The translations under genes were made by a program, and so were the position numbers. From assembly GCA_034509495.1 (NCBI GenBank), contig CM067512.1:3851699-3915698 (forward strand): 64,000 nucleotides of DNA, written 5' to 3'. Shown piece after piece: positions 40,121 through 51,627 of this stretch (within the stretch, counting starts at the first letter, position 1; each line of letters starts with the position of its first letter). Below the pieces are notes generated by a model. It saw only the letters and a list, made by a program, of their open reading frames with translations, ran no database searches and was not told the origin of the DNA. Origin of the DNA: Acestrorhynchus altus. Its lineage: Eukaryota; Chordata; Actinopteri; Characiformes; Acestrorhynchidae.

Positions 40121-42124
40121 ATGCAGACACGGCTGCTGTATGTGTAGATCAATAAATAATGACTGTCCATCTATGCATCCATCTTCTTATCCATTCATAT
40201 TGGTCAAGGTCGTGGTGGGCCCACTTTGTGGAACGGTTTTGAGAAGTGTTTTCATGTGGGTGGGAGGGAGAATATACGGATATGTGAACAGGGCCTGAAT
40301 AAGTCCATGCCTTGCACAATTTAGTGCTTTACCTGCTCCCAACACACAAGCCCTTTGAGATTTGTGGGGGCGTGTTTAAGCAAGGAATTTACTACAATGT
40401 GCAGCGCAGGGTGCCTTCAGGGTTGAGACACTGGAACCCAGGAATAAGTGAGTGTGATGCAAATGAGGCGCTCCACAATTGCGGTTATATCCACATCTTC
40501 ATTCAAGCCTGATTTCTACTTCATCTGTGAGCACAAAGCATGAAATTGAAAGTGAGACTTGGCCTTGTCTTTTGGCTGTGCCCTTTGAATGACCGCAGCA
40601 GGCAGAGCGAGAGGTTAATGTTGTAATCTGATCATATTAATATGAACCGAAACATATCTCCATGGAGCCTTTGCTTTATTCCTTTATCATTGAATTACCA
40701 ACAAATTGGGTCCTTCTTATAAGATACATCTCGTTTTTGTTCCGGCAAATGCAGACTTGATCAGTGTTAGCAGGGTGGGAGTAGACAGTGTGGTTGCTCT
40801 GCATCCGTGTAACGTGGCACGCATTTAGACTGCCTGATGAAATGCTTAAATCAGATTAGTTTTCTTCTTGAAATTGGATTTGAAGGTTTAAATTTGCTAT
40901 CAGCAGGTGGTCATTTTATAAAATGCCTGCGTTGGTGTTGGAATGCATAATGGAGCTAAATATATCTGGTTAGATGTGACTGAATGTTGTTTGTATGTCA
41001 CGGAAATGATCTTATTAGTGTGGAGCGTTTGGAGGAGAAACACAGATACAGTTTATTTGAAAAGCAGGGGATTGCTTGCACAGGACTGGTCACTCTGGGA
41101 GGCCAACAGACGTAGCATTGCGCTTGAAAAGTACAAGAAGGGAACATTTAGTAAATGTTCAACATCCCAGACCAATCAGTGCCTGGCTCAGTGTGGTGCA
41201 TACTGATCAGCAGTGCCAGGCATAGAAGTTCGCTTGGTGCTTGGTTTGAGTCTTCAGTTTCAGGGGGTTGCCAGAGTTGCTAGGGTGGTGGAGTCTCCGT
41301 CTTACCTGTTAGCACTTGTCCTCTTTCTTCAGTGAAGCACTTAGTAAAATCGCTCATGTGTAGGTGGAAACAGAATCTGTTTATGCCATCTGTCATCATA
41401 ATCACCACCCACTGCACTATCCACCGTGGGTGGTAATGCCTTCTGTGATGAATTCCAGGTGCACGTGTGACGCCGTGGGTTGAGAAATGTGTTTTCCATC
41501 TGGCGCCCACCATCAGGCCTCACTCGAACTTTGATCATTCATATCGCCTTCGGGATGCTGTCCAGCGTTCAACCTTAAGATGACCCCTCACAACCTACAC
41601 AGATCAACATTATGTTTCTACACTCACTGTCCATTTTTGATCAGTTTTGCTTACCATACACTTTCATTTTCCATCTCTCAGAGCAGTAACTTAAGGGCAC
41701 CCATTATTGGCCGGTCAAATCAGTTCTTGAATATCATTTCCTTGGCCAATCAATTTGATTAAATTGTGAATTCCTTGGAATTTCCTCAAAATCAATTGGC
41801 TTCGGCAGAGAGAGGAATTGAGCAAGACCCAAAGTAGCCAATATTTGGAACGGACCTCTACCATTAATCTTGTTCTGAGGATACTGGATGAAGAATCTCA
41901 CCATTTTTGTATTGACTTCTCACAAAAAATTGAATTGTGTCCCCTTGTTGTTGTGTTTAATGTAGCTTTTGTGTGCAAGACAGTTCAATTCATAAGTGAC
42001 TCTAAACCTCTGAATGTGGTTTGGATGGATTTATTTCTTATCTCAATCTGCAGGACAGTAAATCCAGTTAGAAGCTTGGAGACCACTTTAGTAGAGCTTC
42101 ATTATCACTGACTAGAAGTGAAGG

Positions 42125-42760
42125 GAATGAGGTCTTGCCTCACTGAAGGAGTTCGGGTGTCTTGGGATTTTGTTCAGGAGTGAGGGAAAGATGGAGCGGG
42201 AGGTGGACCAGTGCAGCGTCTGCAGTGTTGCTGGTCTGTTGTGGTGAAGAGGAAGCTAAACCAAAAGCCAAGGGTCTCAATTTACTGGTCAATATACAGT
42301 CCAACTCGCACCTATGTCTTCAACCTTTGGGTTGTGACCAAAAGAACGAGGTTCTGAGTACAAGCAGCTGAAATGACTTTCCGTTGCAGAGTGGCTGGAC
42401 TCTCCCTTAGAGACAGGGTAAGGAGTTCATTTATCCGGGAAGGACTCGGAGTAGAGCTGCTGCTCCACGTCAAGCCAGCTGAGGTGGTTTGGGCATCTGA
42501 TTTGGATGCTTCCTGGTCACCTCTCTTTGAGGTGTTCTGTGCATATCTGACTTGGAGGAGGCCCCGGGGTAGACCCAGGACATGCTGGAGAGATTCCATC
42601 TCTCAGCTAGCCTCGGAACATCATGCAATCTCCCAGGACATGCTGGAAAAGGTGGTTGGGGAGAAAAAGGTCTGGGCTTCTTTAATTTGTCTGCTGCCCC
42701 AGAGATCCGGACCCCTGATAAGCAGCAGATAATGGACGGATTGTCTTGTATGGATGGAAG
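42125..42760 (+). mobile_element. Decayed 3' end of a Rex3/RTE-type LINE
   Basis: The sequence aligns by eye with the last 600 nt of the intact element at 46870-47490, with many substitutions and indels. Recognisable peptides are VAGLSLRDRVRSS, GLGVELLL, WRRPRGRPRTCWRDS and KVWASLICLLPQRSGP. It ends with gatggaa-type sequence near 42755. Much older than the 45-kb copy. Confidence 0.8.
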
Positions 42761-43277
42761 TATTATATCAGCAGGTGAATGGCATGCTGGTTCAATCTTT
42801 ATTGTTCATCTGACCTGTTCTAGAACCCAGTCAAGGATTTGCGCAGCCCTGTCGATACCCATCTCTGTATTTTGTCTGTTTCTTTTCTTTGTAACACTCT
42901 CATTGACCTCTGCTGTGTCTGTGCAATTTTAAGTTATGTTTGAAATGACTTTGAGATCTTGGACAGCTCATTCAGTTCCTGGCCCTTTGAAGACTGAAAT
43001 TGGGGCTTTGTGAAGATGTAAAACCACAGCACAGCCAGTTAAAGGCACGAAAACATTATTAAAGGTCTGAGAACAGAGTTAGTACAAAACCTCTACTTTG
43101 GAGACTTAAAATAATTGTGTTTGATTTGCATAAAGGGGTGTGAACCGCACTCATATTAACAAACATATTTATGCCCATTTACACAAAATGTACTACAAAC
43201 AGTGCAGTTGGAAAGAGGCACATATGAGGTTTTGTTGGCATGTTAGTATCATACTGACCCTTTAACCCTTGTGCTGG

Positions 43278-43293
43278 GGGTCAAAAATGACCC
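43278..43293. repeat. 16-bp palindrome GGGTCAaaaaTGACCC
   Basis: Exact inverted repeat preceded by tttaacccttgtgctg. It may be a transposon end (piggyBac-like ends begin near TTAACCC, from memory) or a nuclear-receptor-like inverted half-site pair. Undecided. Confidence 0.35.
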
Positions 43294-43483
43294 GCTCCAC
43301 GTTTAACTGCATTTAATTTAACCCCCTTAATGATCTCATTTCAACATGACATTCCATTACATTTCCTAAATCGTCTCAAAGACGAGAAAATGTGAAAAGG
43401 TACTGTTTATATTTCCATGAAAGCTGTTTCTCCAGGGTACAAAGATTGTCTTCTGACCCAGCAGGTATAAAATCATTTATATT

Positions 43484-43487
<4 letters not shown>

Positions 43488-43524
<37 letters not shown>

Positions 43525-43530
43525 CACACT
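43488..43530. repeat. (CA)n microsatellite
   Basis: About 20 CA units, one interruption. Confidence 0.9.
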
Positions 43531-44554
43531 GCGTCCACGGTAATTACGAGTCTCTGCTGCAGCTGTGAAAGCTGTTAAGGGGCTGAATCTTGTCCTAATC
43601 CACCTAAAATGTTAATTATAGCTATTAAAGGTATTATAGTTAGCTATTTTACTCTTGGGGCTTTAGTGAGATACATGAGGGTTAATATCCATAACTGGGT
43701 ATTAATATTATAAATTATAACACTCAGTAAAAATTAAATCAGAAATCATGGACGTTTCACTTTCTTAAAAGCCTATTTTTCCCTACCGTGTTTTGAAAGT
43801 TAGGTTTGTTTAAAATTTCCAATAATATGCAGACATGCATTCCAAACATGCAAACAGACCACCCAGAGGAAAGAAGTATCCTAATGAATATATCCTCCTA
43901 ATCTCATGTACGACCTGCAGGCACTGCTCTTTCCAGTTTCAGGCCATTAAATGGGAAAGACCCTTGTATTTGTCTCAAAGGTGGCTTAACTGCTTTGGTC
44001 AGATTTCTTTCTCTACAGTTCAGACATCCCTCAGCGGTCTGTCAGAGTAGACCTTATACTTCATCTCCAGAATGTCCTACAAATAAATGTAGCCTATATG
44101 CTGGTCTTCTGTTTTCATGAGGGAGGTTTAGGATGTTTTCGCTCTGGAGGAATCCCCTTCAGTCCAACATAAAAGAAATCTTCCTCCACGTTTGGGCCGA
44201 GGTTGATTCATGCATTTTTCCCCGGAGGTATTGATCCAGTAGATGCTGGGGAAAGTGCAGAGCCCACCAGCCGTATTGGCTTTTGTCTCTCAGCAGCTTC
44301 ATTTTCACCTCATTTTCAGCTCATTCGTTCTTGTTTGTGTGCAAAATCACTACTCAAAATGACTCTGGAAGTAGCACTACCTCTGAGGCAGACCAATCGA
44401 AACTGGTTCAGAGAACAATCAATTAAAATAAGCAGTGGACGGAGCTTTGGAGATGTGTATCTGTTCCTCCTTACGCTCCTTTGTGGTAACCTAGTTAGGA
44501 GCCATTCTTCATAGGTTGGGCTTTGGACATAGCTTTAATAGAAATAGTAATTAT

Positions 44555-44790
44555 ACTTTTTTCACCCACTGTGTTGTACACACACAGGAATTGCACACAA
44601 GGATACACACTAGTGACTTCACACACCAGGGGGCAGTGAGCACACGTGCCCAGAACGGTGGGCAGCCCTATCCACAGTTCCCAGGGAGCAGCTGGGGAGT
44701 TCAGTGCCTTGCTCAAGGGCACTCCAGCCATGTCCTGCCAGTTCAGGGATTCAAACCAGCAACCTTCTAGTCACAGAAGGTTGGTCCCAC
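44555..44790 (-). mobile_element. tRNA-derived SINE, minus strand
   Basis: Minus-strand B box ggtttgaatccc (plus: gggattcaaacc) at about 44745. Body cttgctcaagggcactccag, gtgggcagccctatccac and gggggcagtgagcacac, as in the 60.7-kb copy. Best-preserved B box of the family here. Confidence 0.65.
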
Positions 44791-45208
44791 AACTCTTGGT
44801 CTTTACTTTCAGGCCTTTATTTTCAGGCCATGACTTTCAGGTCTTAGCTTTCAGGCCATAACTTGGAGATGTTGCCAGTTCTCACTGAGGCACCCAGTGT
44901 TCTCAACTTTAGAAGGCAGAAAAGTTGCACAACAAACATATCATTTCACATATGAAAGGTTGTTCAGTCTGCTTACAGAACAGCTACGTCTACGTCACCT
45001 GTCAATGGCTGATTCCAGTCTGAAACGCTTTTATGTGGCTAAAAACCTCATTCTTTCTAACTCAATTTTAAATTAACGTATTTAAACAAAGTTATTTTAT
45101 ATTATTATATTATTTATTATTATTATTATATAATTCATATAATAATTATAATTATTTAATATTATTTAAAATATTGTATATTTGTTTTATTATTTAAATG
45201 CTGTTAAT

Positions 45209-45285
45209 TATATACTGCAATGATTATTTACAGTATTTCATTACAAAGTTGAATGAAATACTGTAAATAATCATTGCAGTATATA
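45209..45285. repeat. Perfect 34-bp inverted repeat with 9-base loop at the LINE 5' junction
   Basis: Arms 45209-45242 and 45252-45285 are exact reverse complements (left arm starts tatactgcaatgattattt) around the loop acaaagttg. It lies within 20 nt of the start of the Rex3-like insert, and the loop overlaps a copy of the target duplication. Confidence 0.9.
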
Positions 45286-45292
45286 AGTATAT

Positions 45293-45303
45293 ATTACAAA
45301 GTT
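45293..45303. repeat. Target-site duplication, 5' copy (attacaaagtt)
   Basis: The 11 bases attacaaagtt directly precede the LINE and recur exactly at 47515-47525 after its GATG tail. A third copy lies at 45240-45250, in the loop of a palindrome. Confidence 0.75.
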
Positions 45304-47513
45304 ACGGCCTCCCCGATCAGAACCCGAGCGGAGTTCTGTTGTTGGACTTCTGCACCAGTTACAGATTGTCCATAACGAACACCATGTTCGAGCATAGGGG
45401 CGTCCATAAGTGCACATGGCACCAGGACGCCCTAGGCCGGAGATCAATGATAGACTTTGTTATTGTCTCATCTGAGCTCCGGCCCTATGTCTTGGACACT
45501 CGGGTGAAGAGAGGGGCAGAGTTGTCAACCGATCACTACCTGGTGGTGAGTTGGATCCACTGGCGGAGGGGCAGGCAGGAGAGACCTGGCAGGCCGAAAC
45601 GTATCCTGCGGGTCTGCTGGGAACGTCTGGCTGAGCCCCCTGTCAGGGAAACTTTCAACTCCCACCTCCGGGAGAGCTTCTCACAGCTACCTGGGGAGGC
45701 GGGGGACATTGAGTCTGAGTGGACCAGGTTCTCAACCTCCATTGTTGACGCGGCCGTCCGGAGCTGCGGGCGCAAGGTCACTGGTGCCTGCCGTGGCGGC
45801 AATCCCCGAACCCGGTGGTGGACACCGGAAGTAAGGGATGCCGTCAAGCTGAAGAAGATGACCTATCGGGCCATGTTGGCCTCTGGGTCTTCCGACGCAG
45901 CCGACAGGTACCGAGAGGCTAAGCGTGCTGCTGCTAGGGCGGTCAAGGAGGCAAAAACCAGGAGCTGGGAGGAGTTCGGGGAGGCCCTGGAGAAGGACTA
46001 TCGGTCGGCCCCGAAGCGATTCTGGCAAACCGTCTGGCAAACCGTCAAGTCTCTAGATGCTGTTGGGCTGTCCTGGCTGACGCGCCTCTGCAGCATCGCG
46101 TGGCGGACGGGGACAGTGCCCCTGGAGTGGCAAACCGGGGTGGTGGTTCCCCTGTTTAAAAAGGGGGACCGGAGAGTGTGTTCCAATTATAGGGGGATCA
46201 CTCTTCTCAGCCTCCCCGGGAAAGTCTACGCCAGGGTACTGGAGAGACGAATTCGGCCGTTAGTCGAACCTCGGATTCAGGAGGAACAATGCGGTTTTCG
46301 TCCTGGCCGCGGAACACTGGACCAGCTCTATACCCTCCGGAGGGTGCTCGAGGGTTCATGGGAGTTTGCCCAACCAGTCCACATGTGTTTTGTGGATTTG
46401 GAGAAGGCATTCAACCGTGTCCCTCGGGGTACTCTGTGGGGGGTGCTCCGGGAATATGGGGTCCGAGGCCCTCTGTTAAGGGCTGTCAGGTCCTTGTACG
46501 ACCGGAGCAGGAGCCTGGTGCGCATTGTCGGCAGTAAATCGGGCCTGTTCCCGGTGCATGTTGGACTCCGGCAGGGCTGCCCTTTGTCACCGGTTCTGTT
46601 CATAACCTTTATGGACAGAATTTCTAGGCGCAGCCAGGGGCCGGAGGGGGTCCAGTTTGGGAACCACAGGATATCATCTCTGCTTTTTGCAGATGATGTT
46701 GTCCTGATGGCTTCTTCAGGCCAGGACCTTCAGCAGGCATTGGAGCGGTTCGTAGCTGAGTGTGAAGCGGCTGGGATGCGAATCAGCACCTCCAAATCTG
46801 AGGCCATGATTCTCGACCGGAAAAGGGTGGCTTGCCCTCTCCAGATCGGTGGAATTGTCCTGCCCCAAGTGGAGGAGTTCAAGTATCTCGGGGTCTTGTT
46901 CACGAGTGGGGGTGAGAAGGAGCGTGAGATTGACAGACGGATCGGTGCTGCCGCCGCAGTCATGCGGTCGGTGTACCGGTCCGTTGTGGTGAAGAAGGAG
47001 CTGAGCCGAAAGGCGAAGCTCTCCATTTACTGGTCAGTCTACGTTCCCACCCTCACCTATGGCCATGAACTGTGGGTATTGACCGAAAGGACAAGATCGC
47101 AGATACAAGCGGCCGAAATGAGTTTCCTCCGCAGGGTGGCCGGGCGCTCCCTTAGAGATAGGGTGAGATCCTCGGCTACCCGGGAGGAACTCGGAGTAGA
47201 GCCACTGCTCCTCTACATCGAGAGGAACCAGTTGAGGTGGCTCGGGCATCTGTTTCGGATGCCCCCTGGGCGTCTCCCTGGGGGGGTGTTCCAGGCACGT
47301 CCTACCGGGAGGAGACCGCGGGGTAGACCCAGGACACGCTGGAGGGACTATGTCTCTCGGCTGGCCTGGGAACGCCTCGGGGTCCCTCCTGGGGAGCTGG
47401 CTGAGGTGTCGGGGGAGAGGGAAGTCTGGGCTTCCCTGCTTAGACTGCTGCCCCCGCGACCCGGCCCCGGATAAAGCGGAAGAAGATGGATGGATGGATG
47501 GATGGATGGATGG
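45304..47513 (+). mobile_element. Rex3-like (RTE clade) non-LTR retrotransposon, 5'-truncated, with internal in-frame deletion
   Basis: One open frame of over 700 codons runs from the 5' junction to a TAA at 47472-47474. It contains the end of an AP-type endonuclease (TWHQDALGRRSMIDFVIVSS, STDHYLVVSW) and reverse transcriptase motifs: NYRGITLLSLPGK, QCGFRPGRGTLDQ, HMCFVDLEKAF, GLRQGCPLSPVLF, SLLFADDVVLMAS. The element ends in (GATG)n at 47486-47513, as Rex3 does. From memory, the standard fish Rex3 PCR primer sites match at about 46128 and 46567. It is GC-rich in AT-rich surroundings and flanked by attacaaagtt on both sides (target duplication). Oddities: AFD of RT motif A reads AFN; the linker between endonuclease and RT seems shortened, with a 12-bp duplication (tctggcaaaccg) at about 46020-46045; the 5' end of the endonuclease is missing. 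The open frame suggests a fairly recent insertion. Confidence 0.9.
47486..47513. repeat. (GATG)n LINE tail
   Basis: About seven GATG/GGAT units following the RT stop codon and a short 3' end, the usual tail of Rex3 elements. Confidence 0.9.
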
Positions 47514-47514
47514 C

Positions 47515-47525
47515 ATTACAAAGTT
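47515..47525. repeat. Target-site duplication, 3' copy (attacaaagtt)
   Basis: Exact 11-bp match to 45293-45303. With the preceding base (cattacaaagtt) it matches 45239-45250 over 12 bases, which suggests that the upstream palindrome arm is the true left target flank. Confidence 0.75.
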
Positions 47526-50520
47526 CTTTACCTCAAGATTAAATTACTGCTTTTCAAAGGACGTATTCAGGATGTTTATTTTATTCTGGTGAAGAACTGT
47601 ATGGTTTATTTATTTTGACAGCTCCCCAGTAACTGTTGAATTAATTTTCATATATTTACAGTATATCAATATAAAATAAAATGTAACTGGTTCTATATTT
47701 CTGAAAACTCTGGTTCCGTTCTTTAAGCAGAAATGACTTTGAAGCTCTTGGGTTCAAATATTCTTTTGAAATGATTTGGTCTCTGACAGAAATAATTAAG
47801 ACTGTGTTGGATATATGCAAAATGTGTGCAGGACCCCTATTCTCATCTGAATCCTGTTTAAATGTATTATTTGTCCATGTATCTGTGTTTGACTGAGGAT
47901 CAGGCGATTGACGGTCACACCTGCGGAACAGGACTTTGAAATCCTGCTCCTTCTCATTTCACGTGAGACCCTTCAGTGTCAGTTCAATGAATATCAAATT
48001 CAAAGGCTGTCAGGATGCTTTAATTACAAATTGATTCAGTTTAATTGGTACAGTTGGTAAGGTAGGAAGTGTCTGTTGGATCACAACTCATGAACAATGT
48101 CTGGGACTCTTCCACAATAATGAAAATCTAACAGAAATATATGAAGCGTTGCACCACAGGTAGAAAATACATTTCACCTGCATATTTTAGTGGATGCGTT
48201 ATTGTCATTCAGAACCTTGTCCTTTTCACTGCTGGAACAAAAGCTGATTTCAGAACCAGAAAGATCTGAAGTTGGAGAGTTTATACATTAATATGAGCAT
48301 TCTATCTGCTAAAATATTAAAGTAAATAAAGACTTTGGTTGGAAAAATGCCCAAATGCTGTTTGACAAGCCTGTTTTTGCCTCGGAATGAAACATGCTGA
48401 TTTTAAGCTGTGGTTTTATTGGCTGATTTATATCTCAGCTGATGGTTTACAGAATTCATATATACCATCATTTCAAAACTGTAATGGAAGCATTACCGGA
48501 TACTGTCCTTGTTGTGTCCTATCAGTGCAACTCAGAAATTAATATTAATTTAGAGAAATGCTGTAAATTGAGATAAAAATGAATTAAAAATGTAATTTTT
48601 TGTTTTGGGAGAGAGGCTGCTGATCTCACTGGGTCCTCATGTGACCTGCTACAATCGCCTCTGCTGCCCACCCAGAGAGCCTGGTGTCATATATAATTAT
48701 ACTGAACTTCCAGTATCAGATGGCTGTGGCATCATTTGAGACTGAAGCTGCAGACTGACATTTAGATGGTTTCACCACTTAATTACATAATTACACCCCC
48801 TGTAATGACACAGGACAATACAAAACTACTCTGTAAAAAACATTTTGTAATGTAAGGGGTTAAAAAATGGAGAGGAATAAATCTGAGAGCACTGATTCTC
48901 ATCCTATGCTGGGTTTTAAAGAGAGAGAGAGAGAGAAATTGCAAGAAAGAGACAGAGTGAGAAAATACCTTGACCCTTAAAGCAAAAGAGCCTTTGAGCT
49001 TCATCAAACCTGAGGAATGAATAGAGAGCAGCCTCTGAGACTCGGATTTGTCAGAGCGCACGCCTTATCTATTGTAAACAGACACTGTTGAAGAGAGGAG
49101 CCTGAAGCTCGACCACCGTACACTCCTGAAAGGGCTCACACTGCCGCACCATGCTTTGTGTCCTTGCATAGCCCTGGAATCACACAGGAAAAATCTCCAG
49201 TTTAACCCAGGACGTGCAGGACGGATCTGAAATGCGGGTTAAATGAAACACTTATTTCTCTCTTTTGGTCACATTAAGCTTTTCCGAAGAATTGCATACC
49301 GATCCTGACTGTGACAAAGCTGCTACATTTGCTGGAGTGGTGCATTGAGGTCGCTCTGTTAGATGCTTGTTGAAATTGCCTTCATTTCCATGTACATTTT
49401 TGGCATTTGGCGGAGTGACTTACAAAAAGCGCTTTGCTGTTCACTCGGTAAATATCCTTATCGGTAAATATCCTATCCAAGCTAAATGGTCTTCAAGATG
49501 GTCTTCATTCGCTGTTCATTCCCCAGGGGAAGTTGGTGCAGGACAGAAAAGAGTCTGGATGCTTGTCTTCCATGTGTCTTGAGGGACGGTGTCCCTCAAT
49601 AGTCAAGTGTGCATTGGTACTGGAGTTAAATTCGTCCTTCTGTAAACATTTTAAGGTTAAAATCTGGATGTAACATAGGTGTCACAAAACATTTGTCCTC
49701 ATTTAGATCTAGAAATGAGGTCAGAACTGGTTACATGCAGTATTTATATGTAAATATGCATTTGAAGAGTAAAATTGGCCATTGATATACTTGGTTATTG
49801 AGGAAAATCAGAAGGGAGGAGCTGTTGTCTTTCCTTACTGACACAGTGTTCAAATTTCAGAGTAAAAGTCCTGAGGAGGGACGATACTAATACATACATA
49901 AATAACAAAAATAATAAAAGACATTCAGGTAATTATTTACATGCATTATTTGTAATAGCCTTGTCAATCTAATTGTTATAAATCAATGTTTTTAATTCTT
50001 TATGAGCAAAATAAATAAATAAATAAATAAAACTATAGTCTAGGATTTCTTGAAAATAACAATATCTGGTATGTGTGATTGTCTTCTATTAATACTTATA
50101 AAATAAAAGTTCATGTCAAACTATGAAAATGTCCCACAAAATTTGCCTGCTCTTCTAAAAGGTGAAGTGAAGGAACAAAGCACTTTAAGCAAATTTCAAC
50201 ATGTTTGAAAGTGTCTGCGGGTCTTATGGGTTCATTTAAAAATCAGATGGCATTATTCACAAATAAACAGCCGTGACATGTCCTGGGGGATGTGAGCAAA
50301 TAACGATCTTGTAATTCTTTAGTGTAAGAGAAAATGACAGTGCCCTTATGATGTGTTTATTAGGTCTGTCTTAAAGCAGTTGATGGAGTGCTAATTACTT
50401 AACTTACCACTTAATTAAGCAATAACTATGGTGAATTAAGCTTTTGCCAGAGCATTATAATTGTGTATTGTGCATCTGTGCTCGGGGGTTTATATAAACT
50501 CATATATATATATATATAAA
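47526..50520. other. Intergenic, nothing coding recognised
   Basis: AT-rich sequence. A stretch at 49790-49930 (gaagggaggagctgttgtc, agagtaaaagtcctgaggagggacgatactaatac) recurs at 54475-54600, so it is part of a dispersed repeat. Confidence 0.6.
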
Positions 50521-50524
50521 GCCA

Positions 50525-50785
50525 CACACTTGGTCTGTCCGGTCCCTTTAGAGAAGCACTGCCTTAGTTGGGAAGTTTGTGTTGTGACCATCCAACACAC
50601 AGAATTTGTCACAGAATGCAATCAAATCCTCAACGCAATGCTCCACAATCGAGTTGAAAGTCTTCCCCTGGACAGTAGAGACACTCCAAAGAGAGCAAGA
50701 TAAAATCTTTAATACTCTTGATTTTGGTGGAAAAAAAAAACAAGCAGGTGTCCCAATACATTTGTCCATATAGTGTGTAAAAAAT
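50525..50785 (-). mobile_element. MITE family A copy, minus strand
   Basis: Ends with ggtgtcccaatacatttgtccatatagtgtgta, the reverse complement of the family left end. Upstream are ctccacaatcgagttgaaagtcttcccctggacagtagagac and tgcaatcaaatcctcaacgcaatg. Confidence 0.65.
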
Positions 50786-51519
50786 AAAAATAGCATACCA
50801 AATGGATTAACAGCCCCCGCGGATGTTTGCCGCAGATAGCAGCTGTGGCTCTGTATAAACAGAAACAATTATGAATGACACCTTTGATTTTTGTGGCTCT
50901 GTCTGATTTAGTGATGGCTGCTACTTTATTACAGACTATTTTTGAGGTCCAAGAATTCCAGACTTTGTTTTATCTGGGCCAGGCTACAGGAAATTGCCTG
51001 CCATTCATGTTTGTCACAGTTATTAGACATGCATCCCTCCCAACAGATATATCCTACAATGTGAGCACACCAACCCTGCCATTCACAACATCTCTTCCCT
51101 TCAAATATTCTCCAACATGGCTGTGAGCGAAGTGTCCACCGTACTTTCTGAACGATAGTGTAGAAAGATATCGTGTAGATGATATTTTCCCTCAAGCTTA
51201 ACCTCTGCTTGGTAATATATGTTTGTAAATCAACATTTAAGGCCCATTTTTGGGACCCAAACGAGTCACACATGACAAATATTGCTTTCAGGAGATACTA
51301 GGATAATCAGATTTGTCTGCATTTGAGTTGTAAAAAAATAGAATTTCAATATTTGTATGAATTTGACCATGTGTTGATAAAAAATTTACTTTATTAGTTT
51401 TTTTTTTTGCTTATAAGGACTTGAAAAACACTACATCTCAGGAATCCTGTTGGAATTTGATCATCCGATACTCAATAGTAGTCCACATAAAATAAAAAAC
51501 ATGTCCTTTTTATTTTTGA

Positions 51520-51627
<108 letters not shown>

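Noticed and set aside
45536..47516. Several 60-160 codon minus-strand frames opposite the LINE.
   Set aside because: GC-rich shadow frames of the reverse transcriptase gene.
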